From Pempheris klunzingeri (lineage: Eukaryota > Chordata > Actinopteri > Acropomatiformes > Pempheridae), in contig NC_092034.1 of assembly GCF_042242105.1 (NCBI RefSeq), positions 15,137,644-15,201,643 on the forward strand: a stretch of 64,000 nucleotides of DNA, written 5' to 3'. The position numbers were made by a program, and so were the translations under genes. The notes under the pieces are model-generated. The model saw only the letters and a program-made list of their open reading frames with translations, was not told the origin of the DNA and made no database searches. Below, piece after piece: positions 1 through 36,663 of the stretch (its first letter is position 1; each line of letters starts with the position of its first letter).

Positions 1-570
1 TTAAAAACATGAACATCCTGCTTGAGCTGATGGTGGGACAATCATAATAATGAATAAAACAGACTACAAAGATCACCTTCCACCGCTTATGCCAGTTATT
101 TAATACCTAGAAACTGAATAACAATGCATAACAGTTTGTAGTTTTTACAGTCATTACTTCTTTTTCAATCAGAGTCTAGAAAATATCAAAAACAAGATGA
201 AAAATGCCCATCAAAAGTTCCCAGGGCCCAAAATGATTTCTCCATGTCTTGTTTTGTCTGACCAACAGACCAAAACCTACAATATTTACTTTACTATGAT
301 TTTAAAATCAGAAAAAGCAGCCGGTCTTTACAATGGAGGAGCCAGAAGCGCGACCGCTGACCAAATTATGCTTGATGAGTTTTCTGCTGATTTAAATGAT
401 TGATCATGTAACTGTTTCAGCTCTAAATGCACCCATCAGTTCGATGTCCCTTGTCAAAATGAATGGTACAATTTAGACACATGTAAAATCATTCTGTACA
501 TTCAATAAACATGCAGGTACAGATGAAAGCTTAAAACTTGTCATGTGAAGACATTTGGCAGGAAGGATAC
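1..570 (-). other. drap1 intron 2, partial
   Basis: This AT-rich sequence follows the drap1 exon 2 donor on the minus strand. I searched both strands for the next histone-fold exon and saw none. No repeat is recognised. Confidence 0.6.
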
Positions 571-1274
571 AAATAATAACAGGTACTGCTGCAGCCACTT
601 TGCCTATTTCTTCATCTGTCTGCATAATCTTCTTAATCCTTGCCTGTAATGAGAAAAGGTTTAGTTTTACGTAGCTGTGCACAGTGAGTGATCATTTTGA
701 TTATAAATGCAGTTAAAGACAGCTTCCTGGGGGACAAAACCCAATTCCTGTTAACTAAAATGTCACCAAAATAGAGTACAACCCGTTTGTAAGCCGTCGG
801 ATCGCGATAAGGACTTTCATAGCATACATGGTTTAAACTCAGCCTTGAAGTCATCTTAATCAGATTGTGCATACCTTCACAGTTTTATAAATATCCACCT
901 ACTGACAACTGATTTCTTCAGATTTACAATGTTCATATTTACTTAGCTTGTCATGCTAAAAACAACGGTTATTAGTGGGCTCGCTGGCTAACGAGCGTCG
1001 CACGCCTGAAATGTAAAGTTAAGTTAGCTTGTTCAATGAAACCAACGACGTCAGTACAACATTATTAAAGTAATTTACATTTTAGTTATAAATAGCTTGC
1101 GCTCTCTAGTTTGCTTGTTAGCTCTCAAACAGGCCGAATCCCATTCAAGCTAGCAAAAGAAGTTAGCTTTCCATCACACAGTTTGCTACCGTTAGCTAGC
1201 CTTAACACCGGTTCGGCAAAGTTTAAACTTACCGGGGGGAATCTGGCGTTGTATTTCTTCTTTTTGCTGGGCAT
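571..1274 (-). CDS. drap1: DRAP1 (NC2-alpha), first two coding exons, gene continues off the left edge
   Basis: Negative cofactor 2 alpha is a histone-fold protein that dimerises with DR1 (NC2-beta), binds TBP on promoter DNA and blocks TFIIA/TFIIB entry. Coding exon 1 is 1233-1274 (14 codons, starting [12 protein letters not shown], lysine-rich). It ends at a GTAAGT donor in phase 0. Coding exon 2 is 571-643, with a good CAG acceptor. It encodes [20 protein letters not shown], the start of the histone fold, and ends in phase 1 at a GTATCC donor. These residues match vertebrate DRAP1 almost exactly. The remaining histone-fold and acidic C-terminal exons are not in 1-570, so they lie beyond the window. 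The gene is divergently arranged with c11orf68, as in mammals. Identification is seen in sequence; function is family knowledge. Confidence 0.93.
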
Positions 1275-1860
1275 AATTAATTTACCTGGATGGCTAACCT
1301 CAAATAAAACGCAATAAATCCTGGAGTATTATTCTATATCATACATAAATCACCTCCACCGCGCACACACTAGATAGCAGTAGCTAAGCGGCTAACTCAT
1401 TAGCTCGTCGTCGTCACTCGCTCCGTGTTTCCTGGCAGGTCAGCTCGGTTCCGCAGGGTCACAGCGCCGTCGGGTTGCCGCACACGACGTCCCGCAACTT
1501 GTACACAGGTATAGCGACCTTAAAATGTGAGACTGTTGCATTTGATATCTACGCAAAATAAAGGAAAATAATAAATGAACGCGTAACAGCTACTTGTACA
1601 TTTGCGGATATACACCCTCCGAGGAACCCGGTATATTGCCATGTAAGACTCACTGGATACTGGGTTAAATTCAGTAACTTAACTTATTACAGCTCAACAA
1701 ATACACCCCGTGCTATAGCGGGAGTGTATTTGAGTTAGGATTACTGTACAGCTTCATCTGTGCGCACAATTAATGTAGGGAACAAGTCATTTCCGAAGTG
1801 CTTTGATGCAGTCTGGAGGCGAGCCAGAGGAGTTTAACTGTCAGACACCGGGAAGCAGTT
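1275..1860. promoter_or_regulatory. drap1 / c11orf68 divergent promoter region
   Basis: About 0.6 kb separates the drap1 start codon from the probable first exon of c11orf68. The part at 1,360-1,510 is comparatively GC- and CpG-rich, as expected of a shared housekeeping promoter. The head-to-head order of these two genes is also found in mammals. No TATA box stands out. The assignment rests on gene order and composition. Confidence 0.6.
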
Positions 1861-1943
1861 TGTCCCCTCGGCCAGAGATCCAGAGCAGCACACCGCGCCT
1901 GTGCGGAACAGCAACGCAGGACAACAAACTTCAACATCTGCAG
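1861..1943 (+). other. c11orf68: probable 5'UTR exon of c11orf68
   Basis: A strong CAG|GTAGGC splice donor at 1943/1944 lies upstream of the acceptor of the coding exon (pyrimidine-rich tract ending CGACAG at 2443). This fits a non-coding first exon spliced to an exon beginning at 2444. The 5' end is not determinable, so the start is approximate. Confidence 0.45.
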
Positions 1944-2490
1944 GTAGGCTAAGGATCAGCGTCCATGGTTTGTGACTGTTGTGCTACAATCTCTGTTGAT
2001 CATGTGAAAATTGCGCATGTAATAACGTAGATTTGATGTAGAGCTGGCTGTGAATAATCTTCATATTTTTTTAAGAGTGAAAACATGGACGATTGGTGAA
2101 ATGGCTAGTTAGCCGACTAGCTAGCCGAGAGTGGAGACAAGCAGTTAAAATTTTTTCGATATTTTGCTCAATATGTGTGTTTAATTGCAGGCGAAATGTA
2201 GACGATACACATAAGAAAAAAAGACAGCAATTTAGTTTTGTTAGAAAGAATCGTTGGTGGACAAACGTTAGCTATTGTACAAGTGTTGCTAATGTAGCAT
2301 GCTAGCTAGCCGCGTTAGTAAACAGTCGCGAGCAGCCCAGCTGTCCACCTCTGGCTGGGTGCGGAAGCACCAGAAACCACCACAGAAGCTGCGCATGTGG
2401 TTTCAACACAGATGTGACAAATACACCTTCCTCTTTTCGACAGGACGGGCTCCAGGAGTTGTGTAACAGCAGCCCCACAGTGACAACATC

Positions 2491-3234
2491 ATGGAGGAGG
2501 AAGAGGCCCCCGTGGATGGCGAGGTGGAGACCCCCTTTGCGGCGGAGACCTATGCAGCCGAGGCCATGGCTGCAGACATGGACCCCTGGATTGTGTTTGA
2601 CTCGAGAAGAACTCCCAGATCCGAGTTCGACGGCTGGCTGGAGAGCAACAGGCCCTCACAAGTGTACAGATTTGGTGATGAGGAGTGTGGTGCTAGCCCA
2701 GTGGGGTGGATCGCCGTGCTGGGCACGAATCACTGCCCCACTGGGGGGGATGTTATGGGTCTCCAGGAGAGCTGGGAGAAACATTTAGCCAGCGGCCGGC
2801 CCGTCAGCTTCCAGGCCGTGAAGGAGCTGGCCCTGAACCACGGGGTGCTCACAGGCAAGTGGCTGATGCACTTGGACTCTGGTTTCAAGTTGGACCATGC
2901 CTGGGAGTGTGTGGCCAGAGCAGCCCTGGATGGAAAGATCTCACTAGTTAAAGTCAGTCCCCACAATCCCAGGGGAGAGGGCAAGCAGGTCATTTGTGCC
3001 TATAACCAGAACTTCACAGATGAGAGCGAGGTTATGAGGCTGGACTCTGTAATCCGTGCCACAGGGATCAAATGTCCTCTCTCATACAAGCCGGACGTGT
3101 ACACATACCTGGGAATCTACCGCAACAACCGCTGGAAGCTTTGTCCAACTATATATGAGAGCAAGTTTGACCTGGAGTGTGTGCCAAGGCGTTCCCACAT
3201 CGTCAACAAAGTCACCAATCTTGAGGTGACATAA
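2491..3234 (+). CDS. c11orf68: C11orf68 homologue (UPF0696 / DUF1917 / BLES03 family)
   Basis: This is an intact single-exon coding region of 247 aa. An acceptor at 2443 in the 5'UTR places it in the last exon. The start ATG follows ACATC and opens an acidic leader (MEEEEAPVDGEVETP). The body matches the vertebrate UPF0696 family, including the blocks DPWIVFDSRRTP, GKWLMHLDSGF, VICAYNQNFTDE and YLGIYRNNRWKLCPTIYES. The human family member has an eIF4E-like fold by structure, but its cellular role is not established. No signal peptide or membrane segment is visible. The neighbours drap1 (divergent) and rela (convergent) repeat the broad mammalian arrangement, which supports orthology. Confidence 0.92.
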   Translation: MEEEEAPVDGEVETPFAAETYAAEAMAADMDPWIVFDSRRTPRSEFDGWLESNRPSQVYRFGDEECGASPVGWIAVLGTNHCPTGGDVMGLQESWEKHLASGRPVSFQAVKELALNHGVLTGKWLMHLDSGFKLDHAWECVARAALDGKISLVKVSPHNPRGEGKQVICAYNQNFTDESEVMRLDSVIRATGIKCPLSYKPDVYTYLGIYRNNRWKLCPTIYESKFDLECVPRRSHIVNKVTNLEVT

Positions 3235-3710
3235 GCCTGTCAGAACAAGACGATAGTGACGCAGGAAGGGAAAATGAGGAGGCACCTGGTGATCCTGTGA
3301 GGCGGCTTGTGCAGTGTGACTCGCTGACTGAAAGCTTTTTAAAGTCAGTGTTTGGATTTTGAGCTCACATTCTTCCTTTTGGCAACAAAAGCACTAGATG
3401 TTATTTCAGTCTTGACTTCACATCCTGCAATATTTTCTATGTGACTCTTGATTGTTGTCACATTTTTTTGTATTGAATATATTGAGTATTTGTGTTTTTG
3501 AGGTTCCGCTTGTAACGCACTAACAATTAACCTGATTAACAGGCTGGCCATAGAAATCCTTGATTTGTCTGCACGTGTTCACAAGAAAATTTGCATTCAA
3601 TGAAGAATTTCTTTTTTACGGTGTACATTTGTTTGGCTTTTTTTTTTTTTTGGTTTGTGCTGAACCACGACAACAGAGTTGCCAAATAAATTCTACGTTT
3701 GAAGACCATC
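3235..3710 (+). other. c11orf68: c11orf68 3'UTR with polyadenylation signal
   Basis: Non-coding sequence follows the stop codon. A canonical AATAAA lies at 3685-3690, so cleavage is expected near 3,705-3,715. It contains a poly-T run at 3,640-3,651. Confidence 0.7.
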
Positions 3711-3711
3711 C

Positions 3712-4815
3712 AAATGTTGTGGTTTTTATTGCAAAGGAAAGTGTTTTGGAATTCTGACAATGAATCATTCAGTACAGCAAAAAAGGTGTTTTAGTACAAT
3801 CTGCGTTATCATACCAGTATAAAACAGCACAATTTCATCTCAAAGCATTTTTTTTTACTACAGAATAACAAACTGACCTACAGGTGTGAACCAGTAGAGT
3901 TAAAATGGAGGCGTTATTCATAACTGAGACCAGAGGAAATTATATCGCCACACAAAAACAGTAGATGTGATACAGCTCCATGAGTGATACATGGGTCTCT
4001 TGTACTCTTCTCTGCTATAAGCACGTACTTTGTAATGTTGCTTGTTTTATTGTTATTTACATGTAGACCTTCATTTGGTTCTTAACGCATACTATTGAGA
4101 CTTTAAGAAAAGGCACCTGTATAAGAAACTTGTTACAGTTACTGCTGTCCATCAAGAAAAAGTTCAAATAAGCCCTTAAGTATGAGAGTATTAAATTAAA
4201 AGGACAATGGGCCTAACTTACATAGACTTACCTCCAGATCTGGTTCAATGCGTACTGAGAATACCACCCTGCTCTGTTAAAAATAGGCAGACCCAATGTA
4301 GATATCACTTAAAGACAGTGACAACCACATAAACACGGAGCAGAGCTACCAAAATTACTAAAATGACAGTACGAAATCACGCGTAACCTTTTCCACTGAA
4401 AATGACCTCAAAAGGAAAACACTGAAACAGATGCCTTCAGAAAGGCTTTTTTAGAAAGCTTGGTGGAGGATTGTCTTCTAACATCAGGTCAGCACAGTGG
4501 CTGGAAAAGTTATGGATTGATGCTAAAAGCGAGCAAGGTTGATAAATTGTGATTATATAGTCCTGTGTTATATCTTTTGTTACTGTACATAAGGCCTGGA
4601 GAAACCCACTAACTGAATACTACAAAGAGTCTTTGCTGGCATTTCAGTGGGCATGTCCACTATAAGCAGTTCTGCTACATTCTGTCTCTTACAGCCCTTC
4701 ATATCCACCTTGTTTCCGTTTTTGTCTTTAGTAACAACAAAGGAGTTTAGTTCTGAAGGCTAAAGGAGCAAGTGGTCTATGTAAATGTGTCCGTGATGAA
4801 ATCACATGGACAAAC
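3712..4815 (-). other. rela: rela 3'UTR
   Basis: About 1.1 kb of non-coding sequence follows the rela stop codon on the minus strand. Reverse-complement AATAAA signals are seen at 3725-3730 and, as a possible proximal site, at 4046-4051. The distal signal lies only about 35 bases from the c11orf68 signal on the other strand, so the two transcripts probably meet or overlap tail to tail. Confidence 0.6.
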
Positions 4816-14404
<9,589 letters not shown>

Positions 14405-17222
14405 GGCTGTGTCCGAGTCCGACTCTGGCTTCGCCGTCAACACCGCCGTTTGTCTCTGCTTACTTTTTTTTTTTCAGCTAAAAGACGCTGCAAACACGGA
14501 CAGTATGGACTCTGAAAACTTCTTGACAGAGCCGTCCTGTCGCCTCCTTCGCTCCACCTACGTCTGTGTACCAGAGCGCACACACACACAGTGAAGCTGC
14601 ACGCACACATGACGCACGGCTTCCGGTAAGGACGCAGCGTGAGGGGCCGCCAGACTGCCGCACTGGCTTCTACCGGCAGCATGGGCACCATTTACAGCGG
14701 CTCTGAAGCACATGAAAATTCAACTTTAATGTCTTCCTTACACCCAGCAGATTATTTAATTATTATTATTGTTATTATGAGATTATTCTACCTATTAATT
14801 TCGTTTATTTATATCAAATGCAGTAGTAAATGATGCAGTTAATGAGTATACAATGCACACACGTTGTATTATACGTGCATGCAACGTATGCACAGTGTCT
14901 TTTGGGAATAAAATGAATGAGAAACTGCATTTGGATTTTTTGAATGGGGATTTCTGTCTCTTTAGTGTCGTCACAGTCTAAAAGTATTGCGTCACTGCAT
15001 CAAAAATATTACGTCAACTCCAACAAATGATATAAAAGCGAAACAAAACGGAATCCTGCTCAGAAGTGAAATTATTGCGTTTAACGTTGCGTTAACAAGT
15101 ATTTTAAACAGTAAAGTTGTTTAAAATACGTGTTAACGACGTTTCAAGTATGTTTTTTTTATTATGACTAGTGTCAAAATCTACCAAAATATTCAGCATA
15201 CTAATTAAATGAGGTAATGAAATGATCAGATATTCAAATGTAGGGGCTATATTGTACCCTCTGAAGAAAAAGCTGTTCAACATTTTAGCCTATCATGAAA
15301 GGTTTATACATGATTAGAGAAATTAGGGGGGCAGAGACAAGAAATGCATTCATTTCCTTTTTCTTTTTGTAATTCAGTTGAAAATCAATACATTCAGCCT
15401 ATATTCAAGGAAAACAAAGTAATTCTAAGTTATAGGAGCTATCGTAAAAGTGATATCGGGTTCCACAGCAGCTATTATTTTGAAGAGAAAAGTGTCGTGT
15501 TTCCGGTGCTGTCCTCTGACTTTAAGCAGCCGCACTCTTCCTCTGCAGTGCAACTTGCCACCGCCCACCCAAAACAGTGCGGAAATACCCAGATGACGCG
15601 CTTGAAAGGAAGAGAAAAATAAGTAGTGAGTGGGAGAGGCAATAACATAACTTCTGGCTTTAGTCATAACCAGAGGAGCCACCTCTGATCTGATCTATCA
15701 GTGGATCCTCAGGCTTTTCTCCTGTAAACACGCTGTTTCTTCCAGCTGTAGTTCTACTCTGAAGTTTTTAGGCCTGTCCTGAAACTGTCATTCACACACT
15801 GAACTAACCCTCCAGTTTCTGTTCTGTGGGCGGCCCACGCAAAAATCTCTGTCACAGATCTTGACCGATAAAAACACGCAGGGCTCCTACTTCTTTTTGA
15901 TTTATAGACTTAGACTTAGACTTCTTTTATGTAAATTTACATGTTACAGCAGCAACAATAGACAAGAAAGAGTGAATAAAAGCAACATTGGAAAATAAAG
16001 CAATAGCAAAATAAATATGTGTTGTGATGATAAATAAATATTTACACTGTGGATATCATTATTAGTTTTTTACTTTATTATTACTTTATTATTATTATTA
16101 TCACAAAATAATAATCCAAAACATTTCAGCAAGAAACTTCTCACTGTTAATGTTCAGATTCTAACCAGCAGAGGACGCTGCAGGTGAATAAATCAGGACC
16201 TGCTCTCTTTACTGCGCTTCTGTCCCCTGATAATAAGGAGTGACTGGGTCATAACTAGGTCTCTCTTTTCTGATCTTTTCCTCACTTTCCTTCACTTCAG
16301 CTTTTCTGTCCGTGACACTGGCTTATCAGTACCGAGGATATCTGCACAGAATCTCACTGTCATACAAGAGAACAGAAATCAGAACAGCTTGTTGCAAAAG
16401 ATAAATACCTTAAAGCATCATCATTATTATTATTATCATCGTTATTATTATTATTGTCGTTATTATTATTATTATTATTATTATTACCCAGAAACCTGTT
16501 GCAAAGACCCAGGCTTCATTGATGCATTCAAAGACTGTCGGATATCATAAGTACCAACTGAGAAAACAACAACAAAAAGTAATTAAGAGCGTATGAATTG
16601 TTCATTGCATTTTTATATTGGTGTCATTGTCGTACCAGATATAAAAGTAATGCCGGTTGCTAGGTTTGTGACTTCCAAAATGCTGACTGCACGCTGGTAA
16701 AAGCCTTAGCTTCCGGTGAACTGTGATCCGTCCATGTATTTTGTATTGTGCAACAATAAGCTTTGCATTAATAACAATGATAAAAGTAATAACTACTTTA
16801 CTTGTCTACAACTAGTTCCAAGAGATGAATGAATGGAAAGCGATGGCTGCATGCATGCATTCGGAAAGTAAGCGCATCGAAGTTCATTATTTAGGCAGAA
16901 AGTTGAAAGTTAATAAAGCTCTAGAAGACGCTGGTGAGAGAGTGGTGATTTTTCTGTAAAACAATTCATTGTGTAACTACCATCTGAAAAACACCGCTGA
17001 GGACCATTAAGGTCGAGGACTTTTACGGCCAATTAAAAGCTCTCCTCTTTTTTTGCTTCCTGTGATAGATGCCGGATTATCCGAGGGGCGTTGAATGCAG
17101 CATAATAGTCCTAAACGGGAGGCCCGTGAGTGGGAGGAGGTTGGCGGTGCGTTTGTGTGCAGTGAGGCGGTGCCTGCCCCGCCAGCTCCAGACTGCGGCG
17201 GGTAGAGCTGTTCGTTACAGAA
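14405..17222. other. rela / ppp1cb intergenic region with both promoters
   Basis: About 2.8 kb lies between two divergently transcribed genes. The rela promoter and 5'UTR fall in the GC-richer part at 14,405-14,690. The ppp1cb promoter and 5'UTR fall at about 16,680-17,222. Between them is AT-rich sequence with (ATT)n repeats and no convincing gene. A short element near 15,906 (GACTTA repeated) resembles the tail of a dispersed repeat but is not identified. Confidence 0.55.
16419..16487. repeat. (ATT)n microsatellite
   Basis: An imperfect trinucleotide array of ATT units, interrupted by CATC and GTCG. Confidence 0.85.
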
Positions 17223-33143
<15,921 letters not shown>

Positions 33144-33610
33144 AGAAGGACGGAGGGAGGAAGAGACAGAGAGGAGAGAGGGAGAGAGATGATTGTCTCC
33201 TGTTGGCTTTTCACTACACAAAATAAGTAAAAGCAACACTTGGCAGAGGAGAAAACAGATGACTATTTGAAAAGACACCCAACCCTGTCTTTAATTTTCA
33301 ATATTTTTTTCTGATCTCCCTCTGAACTGCTGTCACGCTCTCTTCTTCCTCAATGCTTTTTTTTTTTTCTCCGCATCTGTGTAACATTTTTAAAAACAAG
33401 TGTTAAAGGAAAAACGAGAAAACAATACAAAGGTGTCATTCTGTAGCATATCGGAGTGTTTTTTTTTTGTCTCTTTGTCCTTTTGCCTTTTATTTTCTTG
33501 ACAACAGAATGACAACTAGTTTAGTTTACCACATCTCCTTACTCCCCCGCCTATACAGGTGCAACAGGTATTAACGACGACTGCTGGGTTTTCAATAAAT
33601 AATACAGGAA
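33144..33610 (+). other. ppp1cb: ppp1cb 3'UTR with polyadenylation signal
   Basis: The UTR begins with a purine-rich stretch after the stop codon. AATAAA at 33594-33599 is the likely polyadenylation signal; a second AATAAA follows within 20 bases. Confidence 0.7.
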
Positions 33611-34104
33611 ATAAATGCTTCTGAATGCTCCGTGTGGTTCTTGGCTGAAATGGGACACAAACTTCATGTGTGCAGAACAACGAGCCTGATGGGAGGCTGG
33701 TGCTGCTGGTTTGACTACGTCAGGCTGATGTGATGTTAGCCAGCTCACGTGGCTCTTCACACATCTGGATGTTTGAAGAGCGGCTTCATACGGGTGCTGA
33801 AAAGGCTTAGATGTTGATGTGTCTAAGGTTTGGAAAGTGTTTGGAATTTGAAGAAAGTGCTTAAAGATTCCAATTGCAATAATACAATAAATCTGACTGA
33901 ATTGCTTTTAGATAAAAATAATAAGTTTTAAGCGTAATTAAGTTGAGTAGATGTCATTTACCACAGCTGTATGATACTGGAGAAGCTTGAATAAGAAAAA
34001 GGTGTAAGAACTCTGAAGAAGCTGGCTGACCTACTTAAACTCTAGTGAGTCCAGATTTTCACACAAATAACCATCTCCAACAACCACAGCTGGGTGTAAC
34101 CATC

Positions 34105-36663
34105 CATTTATTGACAGTCAGATCTACAAAGATACATCATGAACATGCACAGGCATGAATTCCCTTTACTGTAACTCAAGAGACGTGGTCTGGTAGTTCC
34201 TCTGTGTGTATGTGTGTGTGTGTGTTCAGCCAGCATCTACCTGTGGCAGAAGTGAGGAGCACGTGATGGATCACGTCAGGTATTTACGCTGTGGTGTCAG
34301 GTATCAATTCTGACACATTTGCAGTCAGAAACACTGGAGGCAGACAGCAGCTTGAATTTGCAGTCAGTCCGGCATGACGTGAACGCAACACGAGGCTTTT
34401 GGGTTTCATTAATATTAAGGCTGAGCATGACTGAACTGTTAGTGTACTGCACACTGCCTGAGAACTACCACAGTGGATCTGCTCCCTTTAGTCAGTCTAC
34501 ATTCTCAATACAGCTTTAGTTTAGAAGTTCAAAGGAAATTCGCAATAAACAAGAACAGAGTCTGAACTCTTCTGGCCCACGGTGGGAAGTCACACGTGGA
34601 TCCCCGTGTTAAACCACCACAACATGGTCTGTGTTCATCGATCGAAATATGGTCCATTTTAGTTTCCTACAGAAAAGATATTCAGATTTTAGTTGGCTTC
34701 AACTACAGCTGAACTTTGGAAGTGGTGGGAACTCGACGATGACACAACTATTTGCTTGTGTTGTGTTAACGTGTGTGTTCAGTTCAGAGTGAAAATCAGG
34801 ATCTCACGAGTCTGTGCGGCACAAATCAAGTCCCTCTGTCAGGAGTCTGCCCTTGATTCGTTTGAAGCAGCAGCTGTCACGACAAAAAGTTCCCATTCAC
34901 GTGTACATGGCGCCTCGCTCCGCACTCGCACTCTACATTTAGTTTCAGTTACTAACATTAGAAAACAAAACCCACTGAGTAATAATAAGCATAACCATGT
35001 TTTTTTAGCACTTGAGAAAAATCAATCAATCAGTCTACATAGACCGCTGCTGAGCTAAACATAGATATATATCTACATCGATCTGGAACGATAAGTTACT
35101 TATCCTTTACTAAACTTTTAACAGTAAGGAAATAAAAGGCTTTGACACATTGGTAGCAACGTCTAGTGGCCAACACAGTATCTATACAATACTAAACAGA
35201 AGAATCACTCAGCAGTTCTTTTTTAAACAATTACTCCATTTTCCACATGATTTGATTGTAATGGCTTACAGCAACGACCGCATCACCATGTTGATCCACT
35301 TAGTAACAAACAGCAGCTGCCAGTTGTTCTCGGGAGAGAGAGAGAGAGAGAGAGAGATTTGAAATAAACTGAGGTAAAGCTTCCTCTTGGGTGGAGCCAA
35401 GAGTTGCATCATAGCTTCTGTGCCAATGTACTCGACATGTCGATTGAAGAATGTTGTTCCTTACGTAATTTAAATTCTGGCATGTCACCAAAAAACAAAG
35501 TGTCAGCAGGTGCTGTGAGCTCCATTTCCTGTCGCTCTGTGGCATCCTGACACATCCCAGTGTCACAGCCTCCCGTGTTTTTTTAGTTTTTTAGCCGAGG
35601 GAGTGACATCTTTGGACCTGTAGGTGGCAGCTGTAGCCTTGATGCTGGGGAGACACAACTGATGCTGCAGGTTTGTGTTGTTGCGCTGAGGAGGAGGAGA
35701 CTGGGAGGTGAAGAAAAACTGGAATTGGCAAAAGGCCCCATGAGCATGGATGGACTGTGAGACAGTGGACACAGTCATGTTCAAGCCCCCCCCCAGCTCT
35801 CCTAGGGCAGGACACAGAAAGAGATAGAAAACAGCTACAAATGAAGACTTGTGGTTGTTCCTGTGTCTCTGTGTCCTGATGCTTGTGCCATGTTCAGTAA
35901 TCCATCCACGGCCATCAGACAGGTCATCATCCTTCCACTGGTACACTGGTACAGTACATTATGTCACAAATCATTTTTCTTTGTTCTACTTCTGTCACAT
36001 GGAGCTATCTTATTGGAAAACACTAAATAACTCCAGGGAGAAAAATACATCAGAAATACCTAAAGTAACTCATCTAAACAAAATGTAGATTCACTGTAAT
36101 CTTTCAAGCCGTCAGTCAAATAGAAAATCTGCCTCATATCAAAAGCCAAACAAATACGGTGTAAACAAGGCTCAACTGTGGCAAATACAAGTACCTGTCA
36201 CACATATTGTATTCTTGATTGCAGCATATGAAAAAGAATCAAGTCTTCCTAAGGTGTCCCTTTCACTACGCACGATCAGCTGTGGATAATGCCCTAAAAC
36301 TAACAAACCCAAATAGAAATACAACATAAAAGTCCAACAAAATCAATCCTGTGAGATCAAATCTATTGTAACCTCTGCTGAGGTTAGCAGCAGTCACAGT
36401 AAAAGTATTTCCCTTCCTCCTACTTTCAAAAGGAAATCTCGTCAGTCGTTGGTGGCCGATACCGCGTCATAGGCTGTGTTTTGACAGCGTCACACAGGCT
36501 CCTGGGTAGTCGAGGCTGTCATGCCGCGACGCGCACGGCGGCTGGCAGATGAATGGGAAACAAACAGGAGGGGCAGACTGCTGATGAACCATTTATCACA
36601 GGCTCCCCTCCAGGTGTGTGGAACTACTGTACAGTGTGTATGCAGTGCTGCATGTGTGTGTGA
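34105..36663 (-). other. slc29a2: probable long 3'UTR of slc29a2
   Basis: Downstream of the slc29a2 stop on the minus strand there is no other gene. A reverse-complement AATAAA occurs near 34,113, followed by the ppp1cb 3' end about 0.5 kb further on. A 2.5-kb 3'UTR ending there is plausible but not proven. A (GA)n run lies at 35,332-35,357. Confidence 0.4.
35332..35357. repeat. (GA)n microsatellite
   Basis: About 13 GA units. Confidence 0.9.
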
